This document shows positions 1-5,843 of a stretch of 6,552 bases of DNA, one piece after another. The notes under the pieces are model-generated. The model was given only the letters and a program-made list of their open reading frames with translations. It ran no database searches and was not told where the DNA came from. Both the position numbers and the translations under genes were made by a program. The number at the start of each line of letters is the position of its first letter. Within the stretch, counting starts at the first letter, position 1. The DNA comes from Mycobacterium sp. (GTDB lineage: Bacteria > Actinomycetota > Actinomycetes > Mycobacteriales > Mycobacteriaceae), in NCBI GenBank assembly GCA_018500005.2, contig JAHBAP020000001.1, forward strand, positions 1-6,552, written 5' to 3'.

Positions 1-1
1 G

Positions 2-421
2 CCGGACTCGGTGTTCTACGCCGGTTACTACGCCGAGGCCGCCCCGTTCGTCCAGCAACTGCGCGACGCCGGTTTCACCGGCAAGTTCGCCAGCGCCGAC
101 GGCACCAAGGACCCGGAGTTCGTCAAGCAGGCCGGATCGTCGGCCAAGGACGCCGTCCTGGCCTGCCCGTGCGGCCCGGCCGGCCCGGCGTTCTCCGACG
201 AGTACACCAAGAAGTTCGGCCAGGCCCCCGGCACCTACAGCACCGAGGGCTATGACCTGGGCACCATCCTGGCCAAGGGCATCGACTCCGGCGCGGTCAC
301 CCGCGAGGCACTGCTGGACTACGCCAAGAAGTACGACGGCCAGGGCGTGGCCCGTAAGTACCAGTGGACCGAGAACGGCGAGCTCACCACCACGCTGATC
401 TGGATCTACAAGGTCCAGTAA
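2..421 (+). CDS. livJ: Branched-chain amino acid ABC transporter substrate-binding protein, C-terminal part (5' end outside window)
   Basis: This is the last 139 residues of a type 1 periplasmic-binding protein of the Liv/HAAT class (Peripla_BP_6-like). The reading frame is open from the window edge, so the N-terminus, the lipoprotein or secretion signal and half of the binding site are not visible. The family binds leucine, isoleucine, valine or similar amino acids outside the membrane and delivers them to LivHM. Family-typical stretches are the DGTKDPEFVKQAG segment (visible residues 33-45), the FSDEYTKKFGQAP segment (64-76) and the YDLGTILAKGI helix (84-94). The protein ends with a beta-rich tail reading TTTLIWIYKVQ. 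A CPC pair (visible residues 55 and 57) is a small local oddity. The gene leads the livHMGF cluster and is separated from it by a hairpin-bearing gap. LivJ and LivK cannot be told apart from this fragment, and the exact ligand is inferred from context. Confidence 0.9.
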   Translation, partial: PDSVFYAGYYAEAAPFVQQLRDAGFTGKFASADGTKDPEFVKQAGSSAKDAVLACPCGPAGPAFSDEYTKKFGQAPGTYSTEGYDLGTILAKGIDSGAVTREALLDYAKKYDGQGVARKYQWTENGELTTTLIWIYKVQ

Positions 422-429
422 CGCCCATC

Positions 430-478
430 CCGAGACGCGTCCGGGGGCCGGCACTCCGGTCCCGGACGCGATTCTCGG
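430..478 (+). promoter_or_regulatory. Long intercistronic hairpin between the binding-protein gene and livH
   Basis: Positions 430-435 (CCGAGA) pair with 473-478 (TCTCGG), and 436-445 (CGCGTCCGGG) pair perfectly with 461-470. Only two bases (471-472) are bulged between the two stem parts. Inside, CCGG at 448-451 pairs with CCGG at 456-459 around a CACT loop. The result is a stem of about 16 bp with an extra 4-bp cap, starting 9 nt after the binding-protein stop codon. No T-run follows, so it does not look like a classical intrinsic terminator. In Liv-type operons such a structure may protect the upstream mRNA or partly attenuate transcription, giving more binding protein than membrane subunits. 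The pairing is seen directly; the role is inferred. Confidence 0.75.
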
Positions 479-487
479 TATGAAAGC

Positions 488-493
488 AAGGAG
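488..493 (+). promoter_or_regulatory. Ribosome binding site of livH
   Basis: AAGGAG lies 11 nt upstream of the ATG at 505, slightly farther than ideal. It fixes the livH start. The same frame has a TGA stop at 481-483, and there is no other in-frame ATG, GTG or TTG before the first membrane segment. Confidence 0.65.
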
Positions 494-504
494 CCCACGC
501 CCGG

Positions 505-1554
505 ATGATCCAGGAGTGTGTCCACGAAATCGGGGCCCAGTACGCCTGTCTCGCCGGTGACATCGGCTTCAACGTCGAGAACCTCCGAAACGGCTTCTGG
601 CAGTTCACTGTCGACGGACTGGCGTGGGGTGCGATCTACGCACTCGTCGCGGTCGGCTACACCCTGGTATTCGGGGTGCTGCGGCTGATCAACTTCGCCC
701 ACTCCGAGATCTTCATGCTCGGCATGTTCGGTGCCTATTTCTGCCTCGACATGATCCTGGGATTCACCCCGAGCGGCAACGCCTACAACCGTGGCATCGG
801 GTTGACCGTTCTCTATCTCGGCGTGGCCATGCTTTTCGCGATGGCGGTATCCGGCACGGCCGCAATAGGTTTGGAGATGATCGCCTATCGGCCGCTGCGC
901 AAGCGCAACGCCCGGTCGCTGACCTTCCTGATCACCGCGATCGGCATGTCGTTCGTTCTTCAGGAGTTCGTGCATTTCGTGCTGCCCAAGATCATCAAGG
1001 GCTACGGCGGCTCCAACGCCCAGCAGCCCATCATCCTGGTGCAGCCCAAGACGCAGTTCGAAGTGTTCGGGGCGTCGGTCACCAACATCACCCTGGTGAT
1101 TATCGGTGCGGCCCTAGTGCTTGCCCGGCTCACCTACCTTTTCGTTCACCGCACGAAGTTCGGTCGCGGGATCCGGGCGGTGGCCCAAGACCCGACCACC
1201 GCCGCCCTGATGGGGGTTTCCCGGGAACGCATCATCGTGACCACCTTCCTGATCGGCGGCATGCTGGCCGGCGCGGCCGCACTGCTCTACACGCTGCGGG
1301 TGCCGCAGGGCATCATCTACTCCGGCGGCTTCTTGTTGGGTATCAAGGCCTTTTCGGCAGCCGTGCTCGGCGGCATCGGGAACCTGCGCGGGGCGCTGCT
1401 CGGGGGACTGCTGCTGGGCGTCATGGAGAACTACGGGCAGGCCCTGTTCGGCACCCAGTGGCGGGACGTCGTCGCTTTCGTCCTGCTGGTGCTGGTGCTG
1501 CTGGTTCGTCCGACGGGCATTCTGGGTGAAAGCCTCGGAAAGGCCAGGGCATGA
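505..1554 (+). CDS. livH: Branched-chain amino acid ABC transporter permease LivH
   Basis: This is an inner-membrane subunit of the Liv importer, 349 residues, which pairs with LivM to form the translocation path. The first membrane segment carries the family-typical GAIYALVAVGYTLVFGVLRL run (residues 42-61), followed by INFAHSEIFMLGMFGAY (62-78). Several further hydrophobic segments follow. The cytoplasmic EAA-like coupling loop, with GRGIRAVAQDPTTAALMGV at about 220-238, contacts the ATPases. The C-terminus has the usual GLLLGVMENYGQ and LLVRPTGILGE elements. An N-terminal extension of roughly 20 residues with cysteines at 5 and 15 precedes the part that aligns with the E. coli LivH start. 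It appears genuine because no alternative start is available. The stop codon overlaps the livM start (ATGA, 1551-1554), indicating translational coupling. Transport of branched-chain amino acids is inferred from family; related amide or urea importers share this architecture. Confidence 0.93.
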   Translation: MIQECVHEIGAQYACLAGDIGFNVENLRNGFWQFTVDGLAWGAIYALVAVGYTLVFGVLRLINFAHSEIFMLGMFGAYFCLDMILGFTPSGNAYNRGIGLTVLYLGVAMLFAMAVSGTAAIGLEMIAYRPLRKRNARSLTFLITAIGMSFVLQEFVHFVLPKIIKGYGGSNAQQPIILVQPKTQFEVFGASVTNITLVIIGAALVLARLTYLFVHRTKFGRGIRAVAQDPTTAALMGVSRERIIVTTFLIGGMLAGAAALLYTLRVPQGIIYSGGFLLGIKAFSAAVLGGIGNLRGALLGGLLLGVMENYGQALFGTQWRDVVAFVLLVLVLLVRPTGILGESLGKARA

Positions 1555-2726
1555 CGCACCGCACCACCGAAACTCTGCTGGCGCCCGGCGACAGGCTGCG
1601 CGAGTGGTGGTCGCAGCGTACCCGCGTCCAGAAGTGGGGTTTCGGCGTGCTGGCCTTCGGTGCGTTGGCGCTGCTGCCGCTGCACACCCCGGCCTTCCTG
1701 GACACGCCCGGGATCAGCTTCGGCGGCACCATGGCCCAGTTCGCGATGGTGGCGATCATCGCCGTCGGACTCAACGTCGTGGTCGGCCAGACCGGCCTGC
1801 TGGATCTGGGTTATGTCGGCTTCTACGCCGTCGGCGCCTATACCGTCGCGCTGTTGACGAGCCCGGACAGTCCGGTGAACCGGTTGGGGCAGGGCATGTT
1901 CACCGAGAAGTGGGCGTGGCTGGCCTGCGTGCCGATCGCGATGCTCGTCACGGCGTTGGCCGGCCTGATCCTGGGCATCCCGACGCTGCGGTTGCGCGGC
2001 GACTATCTGGCCATCGTCACCCTCGGATTCGGCGAGATCATCCGGCTGCTCGCCGACAACCTGGCCGGAATAACCAACGGGCCAAGGGGTCTCAACGAGG
2101 TCGCCTATCCGCGGGTGGGTCAGACCGAGAAGTTGCCCGACGGAGTGTTCTCCAGCGGGAACTCCACCGGTGACGCCAACTACGGCACCTGGTGGTTCTG
2201 GCTGGGCCTGGCTCTGCTGGTGGCGATCCTGCTGCTGGTCGGCAACCTGGAACGCAGCCGGCCGGGCCGTGCCTGGGTGGCCATCCGCGAGGACGAGGAC
2301 GCCGCGGAGGTCATGGGCGTAAACACCTTCAAGTTCAAGTTGTGGGCGTTCGTCATCGGCGCGGCCATCGGTGGGCTGTCCGGTGCGCTGTATGCCGGCC
2401 AGGTGCAATACGTGGCGCCGCCGACGTTCAACATCATCAACTCGATGCTGTTCCTGTCCGCGGTGGTGCTCGGCGGGCAGGGCAACAAACTCGGGGTCAT
2501 CTTCGGCGCGTTCGTCATCGTCTATCTGCCCAACCGCCTGCTCGGCGTGCATTTCCTGGGCATCAACCTCGGCGACCTGAAATACCTGTTCTTCGGGCTG
2601 GTCCTGGTGGTGCTGATGATCTTCCGGCCGCAGGGCCTCTTCCCGGTGCGCCAGCAGTTGCTGGCCTACGGGAAGTCGGCTCGCCGACTGCTGGCTCACG
2701 CCGATCCGGACAAGGCGGCGTCATGA
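1551..2726 (+). CDS. livM: Branched-chain amino acid ABC transporter permease LivM
   Basis: This is the second membrane subunit of the Liv importer, 391 residues. A basic cytoplasmic N-terminus of about 28 residues precedes the first hydrophobic segment. The family core AVGLNVVVGQTGLLDLGYVG lies at residues 71-90 and the conserved LGFGEIIRLLADN region at 158-170, followed by NGPRGL at 176-181. The EAA-like loop with GRAWVAIREDEDAAEVMGV is at about 239-257 and couples to LivG/LivF. A final hydrophobic segment ends in the typical MIFRPQGLFP (356-365), followed by a cytoplasmic tail. The start overlaps the livH stop by 4 bp. A purine-rich GGAAAGG at 1537-1543 sits 7 nt upstream as ribosome binding site. 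The stop overlaps the livG start in the same way. Length and motifs fit the family and nothing looks broken. Confidence 0.94.
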   Translation: MTHRTTETLLAPGDRLREWWSQRTRVQKWGFGVLAFGALALLPLHTPAFLDTPGISFGGTMAQFAMVAIIAVGLNVVVGQTGLLDLGYVGFYAVGAYTVALLTSPDSPVNRLGQGMFTEKWAWLACVPIAMLVTALAGLILGIPTLRLRGDYLAIVTLGFGEIIRLLADNLAGITNGPRGLNEVAYPRVGQTEKLPDGVFSSGNSTGDANYGTWWFWLGLALLVAILLLVGNLERSRPGRAWVAIREDEDAAEVMGVNTFKFKLWAFVIGAAIGGLSGALYAGQVQYVAPPTFNIINSMLFLSAVVLGGQGNKLGVIFGAFVIVYLPNRLLGVHFLGINLGDLKYLFFGLVLVVLMIFRPQGLFPVRQQLLAYGKSARRLLAHADPDKAAS

Positions 2727-3580
2727 CAGAACCGGTGATCGACGAGGCCGAACCGGTGATCGATGAATCGATGGCCGCGATGACCCGAGATGTCGGTGTC
2801 GCCGAGGGCGAGACTCTGCTGCGGGCAACCGATCTCACCGTTCGCTTCGGCGGCCTCACGGCCCTGGACGCGGTGAGCTTCGACATCAGACGCGGTGAGA
2901 TCCTCGGACTTATCGGGCCCAACGGCGCGGGCAAGACCACCTGCTTCAACGCCATCACCGGCGTGTACCGGCCCGCCTCGGGCACGGTGATGTTCGACGG
3001 GCAGCGGATCGGCCGGATGAAGCGCCACCAGATCACTCGCCTGGGCATCGCGCGGACGTTCCAGAACATCCGGCTGTGGGGCGAGATGACCGCACTGGAG
3101 AACGTCGTGGTCGGCACTGACGCCGGGCATCACACCTCGGACCCGGGCGCCCTGGTGCGAACTCCACGGCACCGCCGCGAGGAACACGCGGCTATCGAAA
3201 AGGCTGCCGCCCTGCTGCAATTCGTCGGCATCGCGCACCGGGGCGAGGAGAAGGCCAAGAACCTGCCCTACGGGGACCAGCGCCGACTGGAGATCGCCCG
3301 CGCCTTGGCCACCGAACCCAAACTGCTCTGCCTGGACGAACCTGCCGCCGGATTCAACCCAAGCGAGAAGGCCGCCCTGGTAGACCTGATCCATGCCATC
3401 CGCGACGACGGCTACACCGTCCTGCTGATCGAGCACGACATGCGCCTGGTCATGGGAGTGACCGACCGAATCGTGGTGCTGGAGTTCGGCCGCAAGATCG
3501 CCGACGGGTTGCCCGCCGAGATTAGGGACGACCCGGCGGTCATCGCCGCCTACCTGGGGGTGCCAGATGACGAGCTCTGA
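2723..3580 (+). CDS. livG: Branched-chain amino acid ABC transporter ATP-binding protein LivG
   Basis: This cytoplasmic ATPase, 285 residues from the ATG at 2723, powers the LivHM channel together with LivF. Visible motifs are Walker A GPNGAGKTT (65-73), Q-loop Gln114 in RTFQNIRLWG, the LivG-type signature LPYGDQRRLEIARAL (181-195), Walker B LLCLDEP with Asp205-Glu206, and the switch histidine His238 in LLIEHDM. The C-terminal IAAYLG end is typical of the family. The open frame runs far upstream inside livM, but the ATG at 2723 gives the usual ATGA overlap with the livM stop. The upstream purine signal (AAGGCGG, 2712-2718) is modest. The first ~20 residues contain a tandem 7-residue repeat and are not part of the ATPase fold, so later ATGs at 2771 or 2780 are possible starts. 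The gene overlaps livF by 14 bp. Confidence 0.94.
   Translation: MTEPVIDEAEPVIDESMAAMTRDVGVAEGETLLRATDLTVRFGGLTALDAVSFDIRRGEILGLIGPNGAGKTTCFNAITGVYRPASGTVMFDGQRIGRMKRHQITRLGIARTFQNIRLWGEMTALENVVVGTDAGHHTSDPGALVRTPRHRREEHAAIEKAAALLQFVGIAHRGEEKAKNLPYGDQRRLEIARALATEPKLLCLDEPAAGFNPSEKAALVDLIHAIRDDGYTVLLIEHDMRLVMGVTDRIVVLEFGRKIADGLPAEIRDDPAVIAAYLGVPDDEL
2729..2770 (+). repeat. In-frame 21-bp tandem duplication at the start of livG
   Basis: Positions 2729-2749 and 2750-2770 encode EPVIDEA followed by EPVIDES. The first 14 bases of the units are identical and they diverge toward the 3' end. The duplication lengthens the acidic N-terminal tail of LivG by 7 residues without shifting the frame. It is a small local repeat and probably neutral. 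Confidence 0.85.
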
Positions 3581-4304
3581 CCAAACCCCGCTGCTGGAAG
3601 TCCGCGACGCGGTCGTGCACTACGGCAGGATCGAGGCGCTGCATGGGGTTTCGCTCGTGGTGCGGCCAGGGGAGTTGGTTACTCTGCTGGGCTCCAACGG
3701 CGCCGGCAAGACAACCCTGATGCGGGCGATCTCCGGCTTACGGCCACTGTCGACGGGGTCGATCTGGTTCGACGGCCGGGACATCACCAAGGTCAAAGCC
3801 CACCAGCGGGCGATCGACGGGCTGATCCAGGCCCCGGAGGGCCGCGGCGTATTCCCCGGCATGACAGTGCTTGAGAACCTCGAAATGGGTTGTTACGGAC
3901 GCAAATTCGAGTCCAAGGCGGAACACGACGAGCGGCTGGACTGGGTGTTCGCCACTTTCCCGCGGCTGGCCGAACGCAGCAAGCAGGTGGGCGGCACTCT
4001 CTCCGGCGGCGAACAGCAGATGCTGGCGATCGGCCGGGCGTTGATGGCCCGGCCGCGGGTACTGCTGCTCGACGAGCCGTCGATGGGTCTGGCCCCCATG
4101 GTGATCTCGCAGATCTTCCGCATCATCGCCGATATCAACGCCGCCGGCACCACGGTGCTGCTGGTCGAGCAGAACGCTCAGCAGGCGTTGAGTCGCTCCG
4201 ACCGGGCCTACATCCTGGAGACCGGCAACGTCACCCGCGAAGGGCCGGCCCGGGAGTTGTTGGCCGATGACAGTATTCGCGCCGCCTACCTCGGGGTCGC
4301 CTGA
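3567..4304 (+). CDS. livF: Branched-chain amino acid ABC transporter ATP-binding protein LivF
   Basis: This is the second cytoplasmic ATPase of the Liv importer, 245 residues, partner of LivG. Motifs are Walker A GSNGAGKTT (42-50), Q-loop Gln88 in GLIQAPEGRGVFPGMTVLEN, signature LSGGEQQMLAIGRAL (145-159), Walker B RVLLLDEPSMGLAP with Asp169-Glu170, and LLVEQNAQQAL (188-198). In the last motif Gln192 stands where LivG has the switch histidine. The EQN form is the normal LivF pattern as I know the family, so the LivG/LivF pair is naturally asymmetric at this position. The C-terminus ends in IRAAYLGVA, typical for LivF. The start codon lies inside the end of livG (14-bp overlap), with a G-run at 3556-3560 as weak ribosome binding site, so translation is probably coupled. 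It is the last gene of the plus-strand operon and stops 9 bp before the stop of the opposing gene. Confidence 0.95.
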   Translation: MTSSDQTPLLEVRDAVVHYGRIEALHGVSLVVRPGELVTLLGSNGAGKTTLMRAISGLRPLSTGSIWFDGRDITKVKAHQRAIDGLIQAPEGRGVFPGMTVLENLEMGCYGRKFESKAEHDERLDWVFATFPRLAERSKQVGGTLSGGEQQMLAIGRALMARPRVLLLDEPSMGLAPMVISQIFRIIADINAAGTTVLLVEQNAQQALSRSDRAYILETGNVTREGPARELLADDSIRAAYLGVA

Positions 4305-4313
4305 CCCGGCTGA

Positions 4314-5414
4314 CTAGGTTGCACCCGCGGCGATGGCCTGGTCCACCTCGGCAATTCGGCCGGTCATCTCGGCGTGCGCTCTGTCCAACTGCTCAGCCTG
4401 GTCCTCATCGGCTTTCATCAGTCCGTCGATGTCGGAGTCGGCCAAACCGTCGACGCCCATTTCGGTGAACGCACGATGCACCCTGGGCCCCCACAGCCCG
4501 ATGTCCTTGACGATCGGCACGATCCGGCTGAACAGGTGCGAGCGGAACTGGATCATCAGCGGCGAATTGTCGACCCAGGCGGCGCACTCCTTAACGTCGA
4601 GGCCCAGCGTCTCGAACACCTCTTCGCCGCGGAACCGGTCGCGCATCAGGTAGCACGCCTCGACGACGAACTCCTCGCGTTCGTCACGTTCGGCGTCGGT
4701 CAACGCGGCGTAGTAGTCCTTCAACGAGATCCGGCCGAACGCCACGTGCCGCGCTTCGTCTTGCATGACGTAGGCGAGCAACTGTTTGGCCAGCGAATTG
4801 GGCGCGGCGATATCGCGCATCGTGCCGAAGGCGGCCAACGCGAGTCCCTCGATGAGGACCTGCATGCCCAGGTACGGCATATCCCAACGTGAGTCGGTCA
4901 GGGTGTCCTGAAGCAGTGCCGAAAGGTTGGTGTTGATCGGGTAGACCAAGCCGACTTTTTCCTGGAGAAACTTCGAAAACGCCTCGACATGCCGGGCTTC
5001 GTCCATGGTCTGGGTGGCCGCATAGAACTTCGCGTCCATATCTGGTACCACCTCGACGATCTTGGCCGCACACACCATCGCGCCCTGCTCGCCGTGCAGG
5101 AACTGAGACAGATTCCAGGACTGGTTGTGCCGGCGGAACTCGGCGCGGCGCTTCTCGTCGGCGGAATCCCACATCGGACTGCCGAACAGCGGATGGAACT
5201 CGTCGGGGATGCCGATCGGGTTGGTCGGGTCGACGTCCAGGGACCAGTCGATGCGGGACTCGGCGTCCCACTGCTTGTCCTTGCCCTTCTGGTAGAGCGA
5301 GAGCAGTCGGGCGCGGCCTTCGTCGTACTCCCAGGTGAAACGGGTTTCGCAGGAGTTCGGGACCTCCCATGCGTAGGGATCGGGGACCTCGGTGTACTTG
5401 TCCCTGGTGGTCAT
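4314..5414 (-). CDS. Ferritin-like diiron protein, probable oxygenase/oxidase of unknown substrate
   Basis: This 366-residue soluble protein has a complete ferritin-superfamily diiron ligand set. Glu109 lies in FLHGEQGAM, Glu139 and His142 in a DEARH motif (138-142), Glu189 in VLIEGLAL, and Glu220 and His223 in a second DEARH motif (219-223). Spacings of about 30, 3, 47, 31 and 3 residues fit the E / ExxH / E / ExxH four-helix pattern of carboxylate-bridged diiron enzymes such as ribonucleotide reductase R2-like and AurF-like proteins. An unusual N-terminal 100 residues, rich in Trp, Tyr and Asp, precedes the helical core. The C-terminal segment from about 330 is acidic and could form a coiled coil. 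No signal peptide or membrane segment is seen. The start is supported by AGGAGG 5 nt upstream. Substrate and reaction are unknown: oxygenase, oxidase, decarbonylase or radical-forming R2-like roles remain open. A CRP-like palindrome lies just upstream. It converges with livF. Confidence 0.85.
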   Translation of the reverse strand: MTTRDKYTEVPDPYAWEVPNSCETRFTWEYDEGRARLLSLYQKGKDKQWDAESRIDWSLDVDPTNPIGIPDEFHPLFGSPMWDSADEKRRAEFRRHNQSWNLSQFLHGEQGAMVCAAKIVEVVPDMDAKFYAATQTMDEARHVEAFSKFLQEKVGLVYPINTNLSALLQDTLTDSRWDMPYLGMQVLIEGLALAAFGTMRDIAAPNSLAKQLLAYVMQDEARHVAFGRISLKDYYAALTDAERDEREEFVVEACYLMRDRFRGEEVFETLGLDVKECAAWVDNSPLMIQFRSHLFSRIVPIVKDIGLWGPRVHRAFTEMGVDGLADSDIDGLMKADEDQAEQLDRAHAEMTGRIAEVDQAIAAGAT

Positions 5415-5419
5415 GGCTG

Positions 5420-5425
5420 CCTCCT
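5420..5425 (-). promoter_or_regulatory. Strong ribosome binding site of the diiron gene
   Basis: On the minus strand AGGAGG sits 5 nt before the ATG at 5414-5412, a near-ideal Shine-Dalgarno match that confirms this start codon. Confidence 0.75.
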
Positions 5426-5439
5426 GGTCGACGCGTCCG

Positions 5440-5455
5440 TGTGGCCAGTATCACA
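5440..5455. promoter_or_regulatory. CRP-family-like palindromic operator candidate
   Basis: The plus strand reads TGTGG-ccagta-TCACA. This differs at one of ten defined bases from the CRP-family consensus TGTGA-N6-TCACA, which mycobacterial Crp (Rv3676) and corynebacterial GlxR sites also resemble. The symmetry extends one base outward on each side (GTGTG at 5439-5443 and CACAC at 5452-5456). It lies 25 nt upstream of the diiron gene start and overlaps a possible -10 element. If both are real, binding there would more likely repress than activate. The match is seen directly; binding and regulation are inferred. Confidence 0.45.
5447..5455 (-). promoter_or_regulatory. Possible extended -10 promoter element for the diiron gene
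   Basis: On the minus strand TG-T-GATACT matches the extended -10 layout, with 4 of 6 bases agreeing with TATAAT. It would place a transcription start near 5440 and a leader of roughly 25 nt. No good -35 hexamer is found at 16-19 nt spacing, so support is weak. The gene might instead be read from an upstream promoter through the DUF167 gene. Confidence 0.25.
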
Positions 5456-5524
5456 CCGCTGACGAATCCGTCCCCAGGGTCGTTTGTCACTACGGAAGCG
5501 CAGCCGTGCCGTCGATGCCGCGAG

Positions 5525-5752
5525 CTATCCGACCCGGAACCGTTTCACCCGCGATGTCGCCCCGGATATGAGTTCCACCCGACTTTTCGCCACCCCTAAG
5601 TGAGCGGCCAGCACCTTGGTGACCGCCTCGGTGGCCTTACCCTCCACCGCGCGTTCCCGGACATAGACCGTCAAAGAGCCGTCGTCTGCGACCTCGACGA
5701 GCGGTCCCTTCTTGCTGCCAGGCTTGACCTGCACCGTGATGACATCCGCCAT
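5525..5752 (-). CDS. DUF167 / UPF0235 (YggU-like) small protein
   Basis: This 75-residue protein has the full DUF167 pattern: an N-terminal VKPGSKKGPLVEV strand-turn (9-21), a central LTVYVRERAVEGKATEAV segment (27-44) with the EGKA motif, a LAAHLGV helix (48-54), and the C-terminal VELISGATSRVKRFRV block (59-74) with the conserved SG-x-x-S-R-x-K signature. Length is normal for a stand-alone member. The family is widespread in bacteria and archaea and has no established biochemical role that I know of. It is a small cytosolic alpha/beta protein with no signal peptide. GGGAGGA at 5768-5762 on the minus strand lies 9 nt before the ATG and supports this start. The gene sits between the thiolase-like gene (90 bp upstream) and the diiron gene (110 bp downstream), all on the minus strand. 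The gaps make a single tight operon uncertain. Confidence 0.88.
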   Translation of the reverse strand: MADVITVQVKPGSKKGPLVEVADDGSLTVYVRERAVEGKATEAVTKVLAAHLGVAKSRVELISGATSRVKRFRVG

Positions 5753-5769
5753 GGTTCACATTCCTCCCA

Positions 5770-5829
5770 GCGAGCGTGCGCAACGGTACGCGTGGGGCGG
5801 CGTGTCGGTGTGCCGACATGCACGCTCGC
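5770..5829 (-). promoter_or_regulatory. Compound hairpin between the thiolase-like gene and the DUF167 gene
   Basis: GCGAGCGTGC at 5770-5779 is perfectly inverted at 5820-5829. Within the 40-base interior a second hairpin is formed by TGTCGG (5803-5808) and CCGACA (5813-5818) around a 4-base loop. On the minus strand the structure begins 14 nt after the thiolase-like stop and ends one base before the purine-rich ribosome binding site of the DUF167 gene. No T-run follows. It could end or slow thiolase transcription, stabilise the mRNA 3' end, or influence access to the DUF167 ribosome binding site. The pairing is directly visible; the function is not. Confidence 0.65.
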
Positions 5830-5843
5830 GGTCGGGGCAGGCG

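Noticed and set aside
154..182. CPC cysteine pair in the binding protein as a possible metal or redox site
   Set aside because: A single closely spaced pair with no further ligands in view; no basis for a functional claim.
1480..1510. CTG/GTG-rich low-complexity run in livH
   Set aside because: It encodes a Leu/Val membrane segment and is explained by codon bias.
624..1529. Long open frame inside livH in another frame, and similar long frames over the other genes on both strands
   Set aside because: The translations are Arg/Pro/Gly/His-rich without family motifs, typical shadows of GC-rich coding DNA.
4140..4150. LivF lacks the switch histidine, having EQN instead (region encoding residue 192)
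   Set aside because: This is the normal LivF family pattern and not a defect.
4294..4307. Short hairpin GGGTC-GCCT-GACCC at the livF stop, possible bidirectional terminator
   Set aside because: Only 5 bp, no T-run on either strand, and such short pairings are expected by chance in GC-rich DNA.
5484..5490. GTGACA on the minus strand as a -35 element
   Set aside because: It is about 32 nt from the GATACT candidate, and no -10-like hexamer lies at proper spacing from it.
5756..5761. Minimal start-stop (ATG-TGA) on the minus strand just before the DUF167 start
   Set aside because: It directly abuts the ribosome binding site with no spacer, so initiation there is implausible; the real ATG has a 9-nt spacing.
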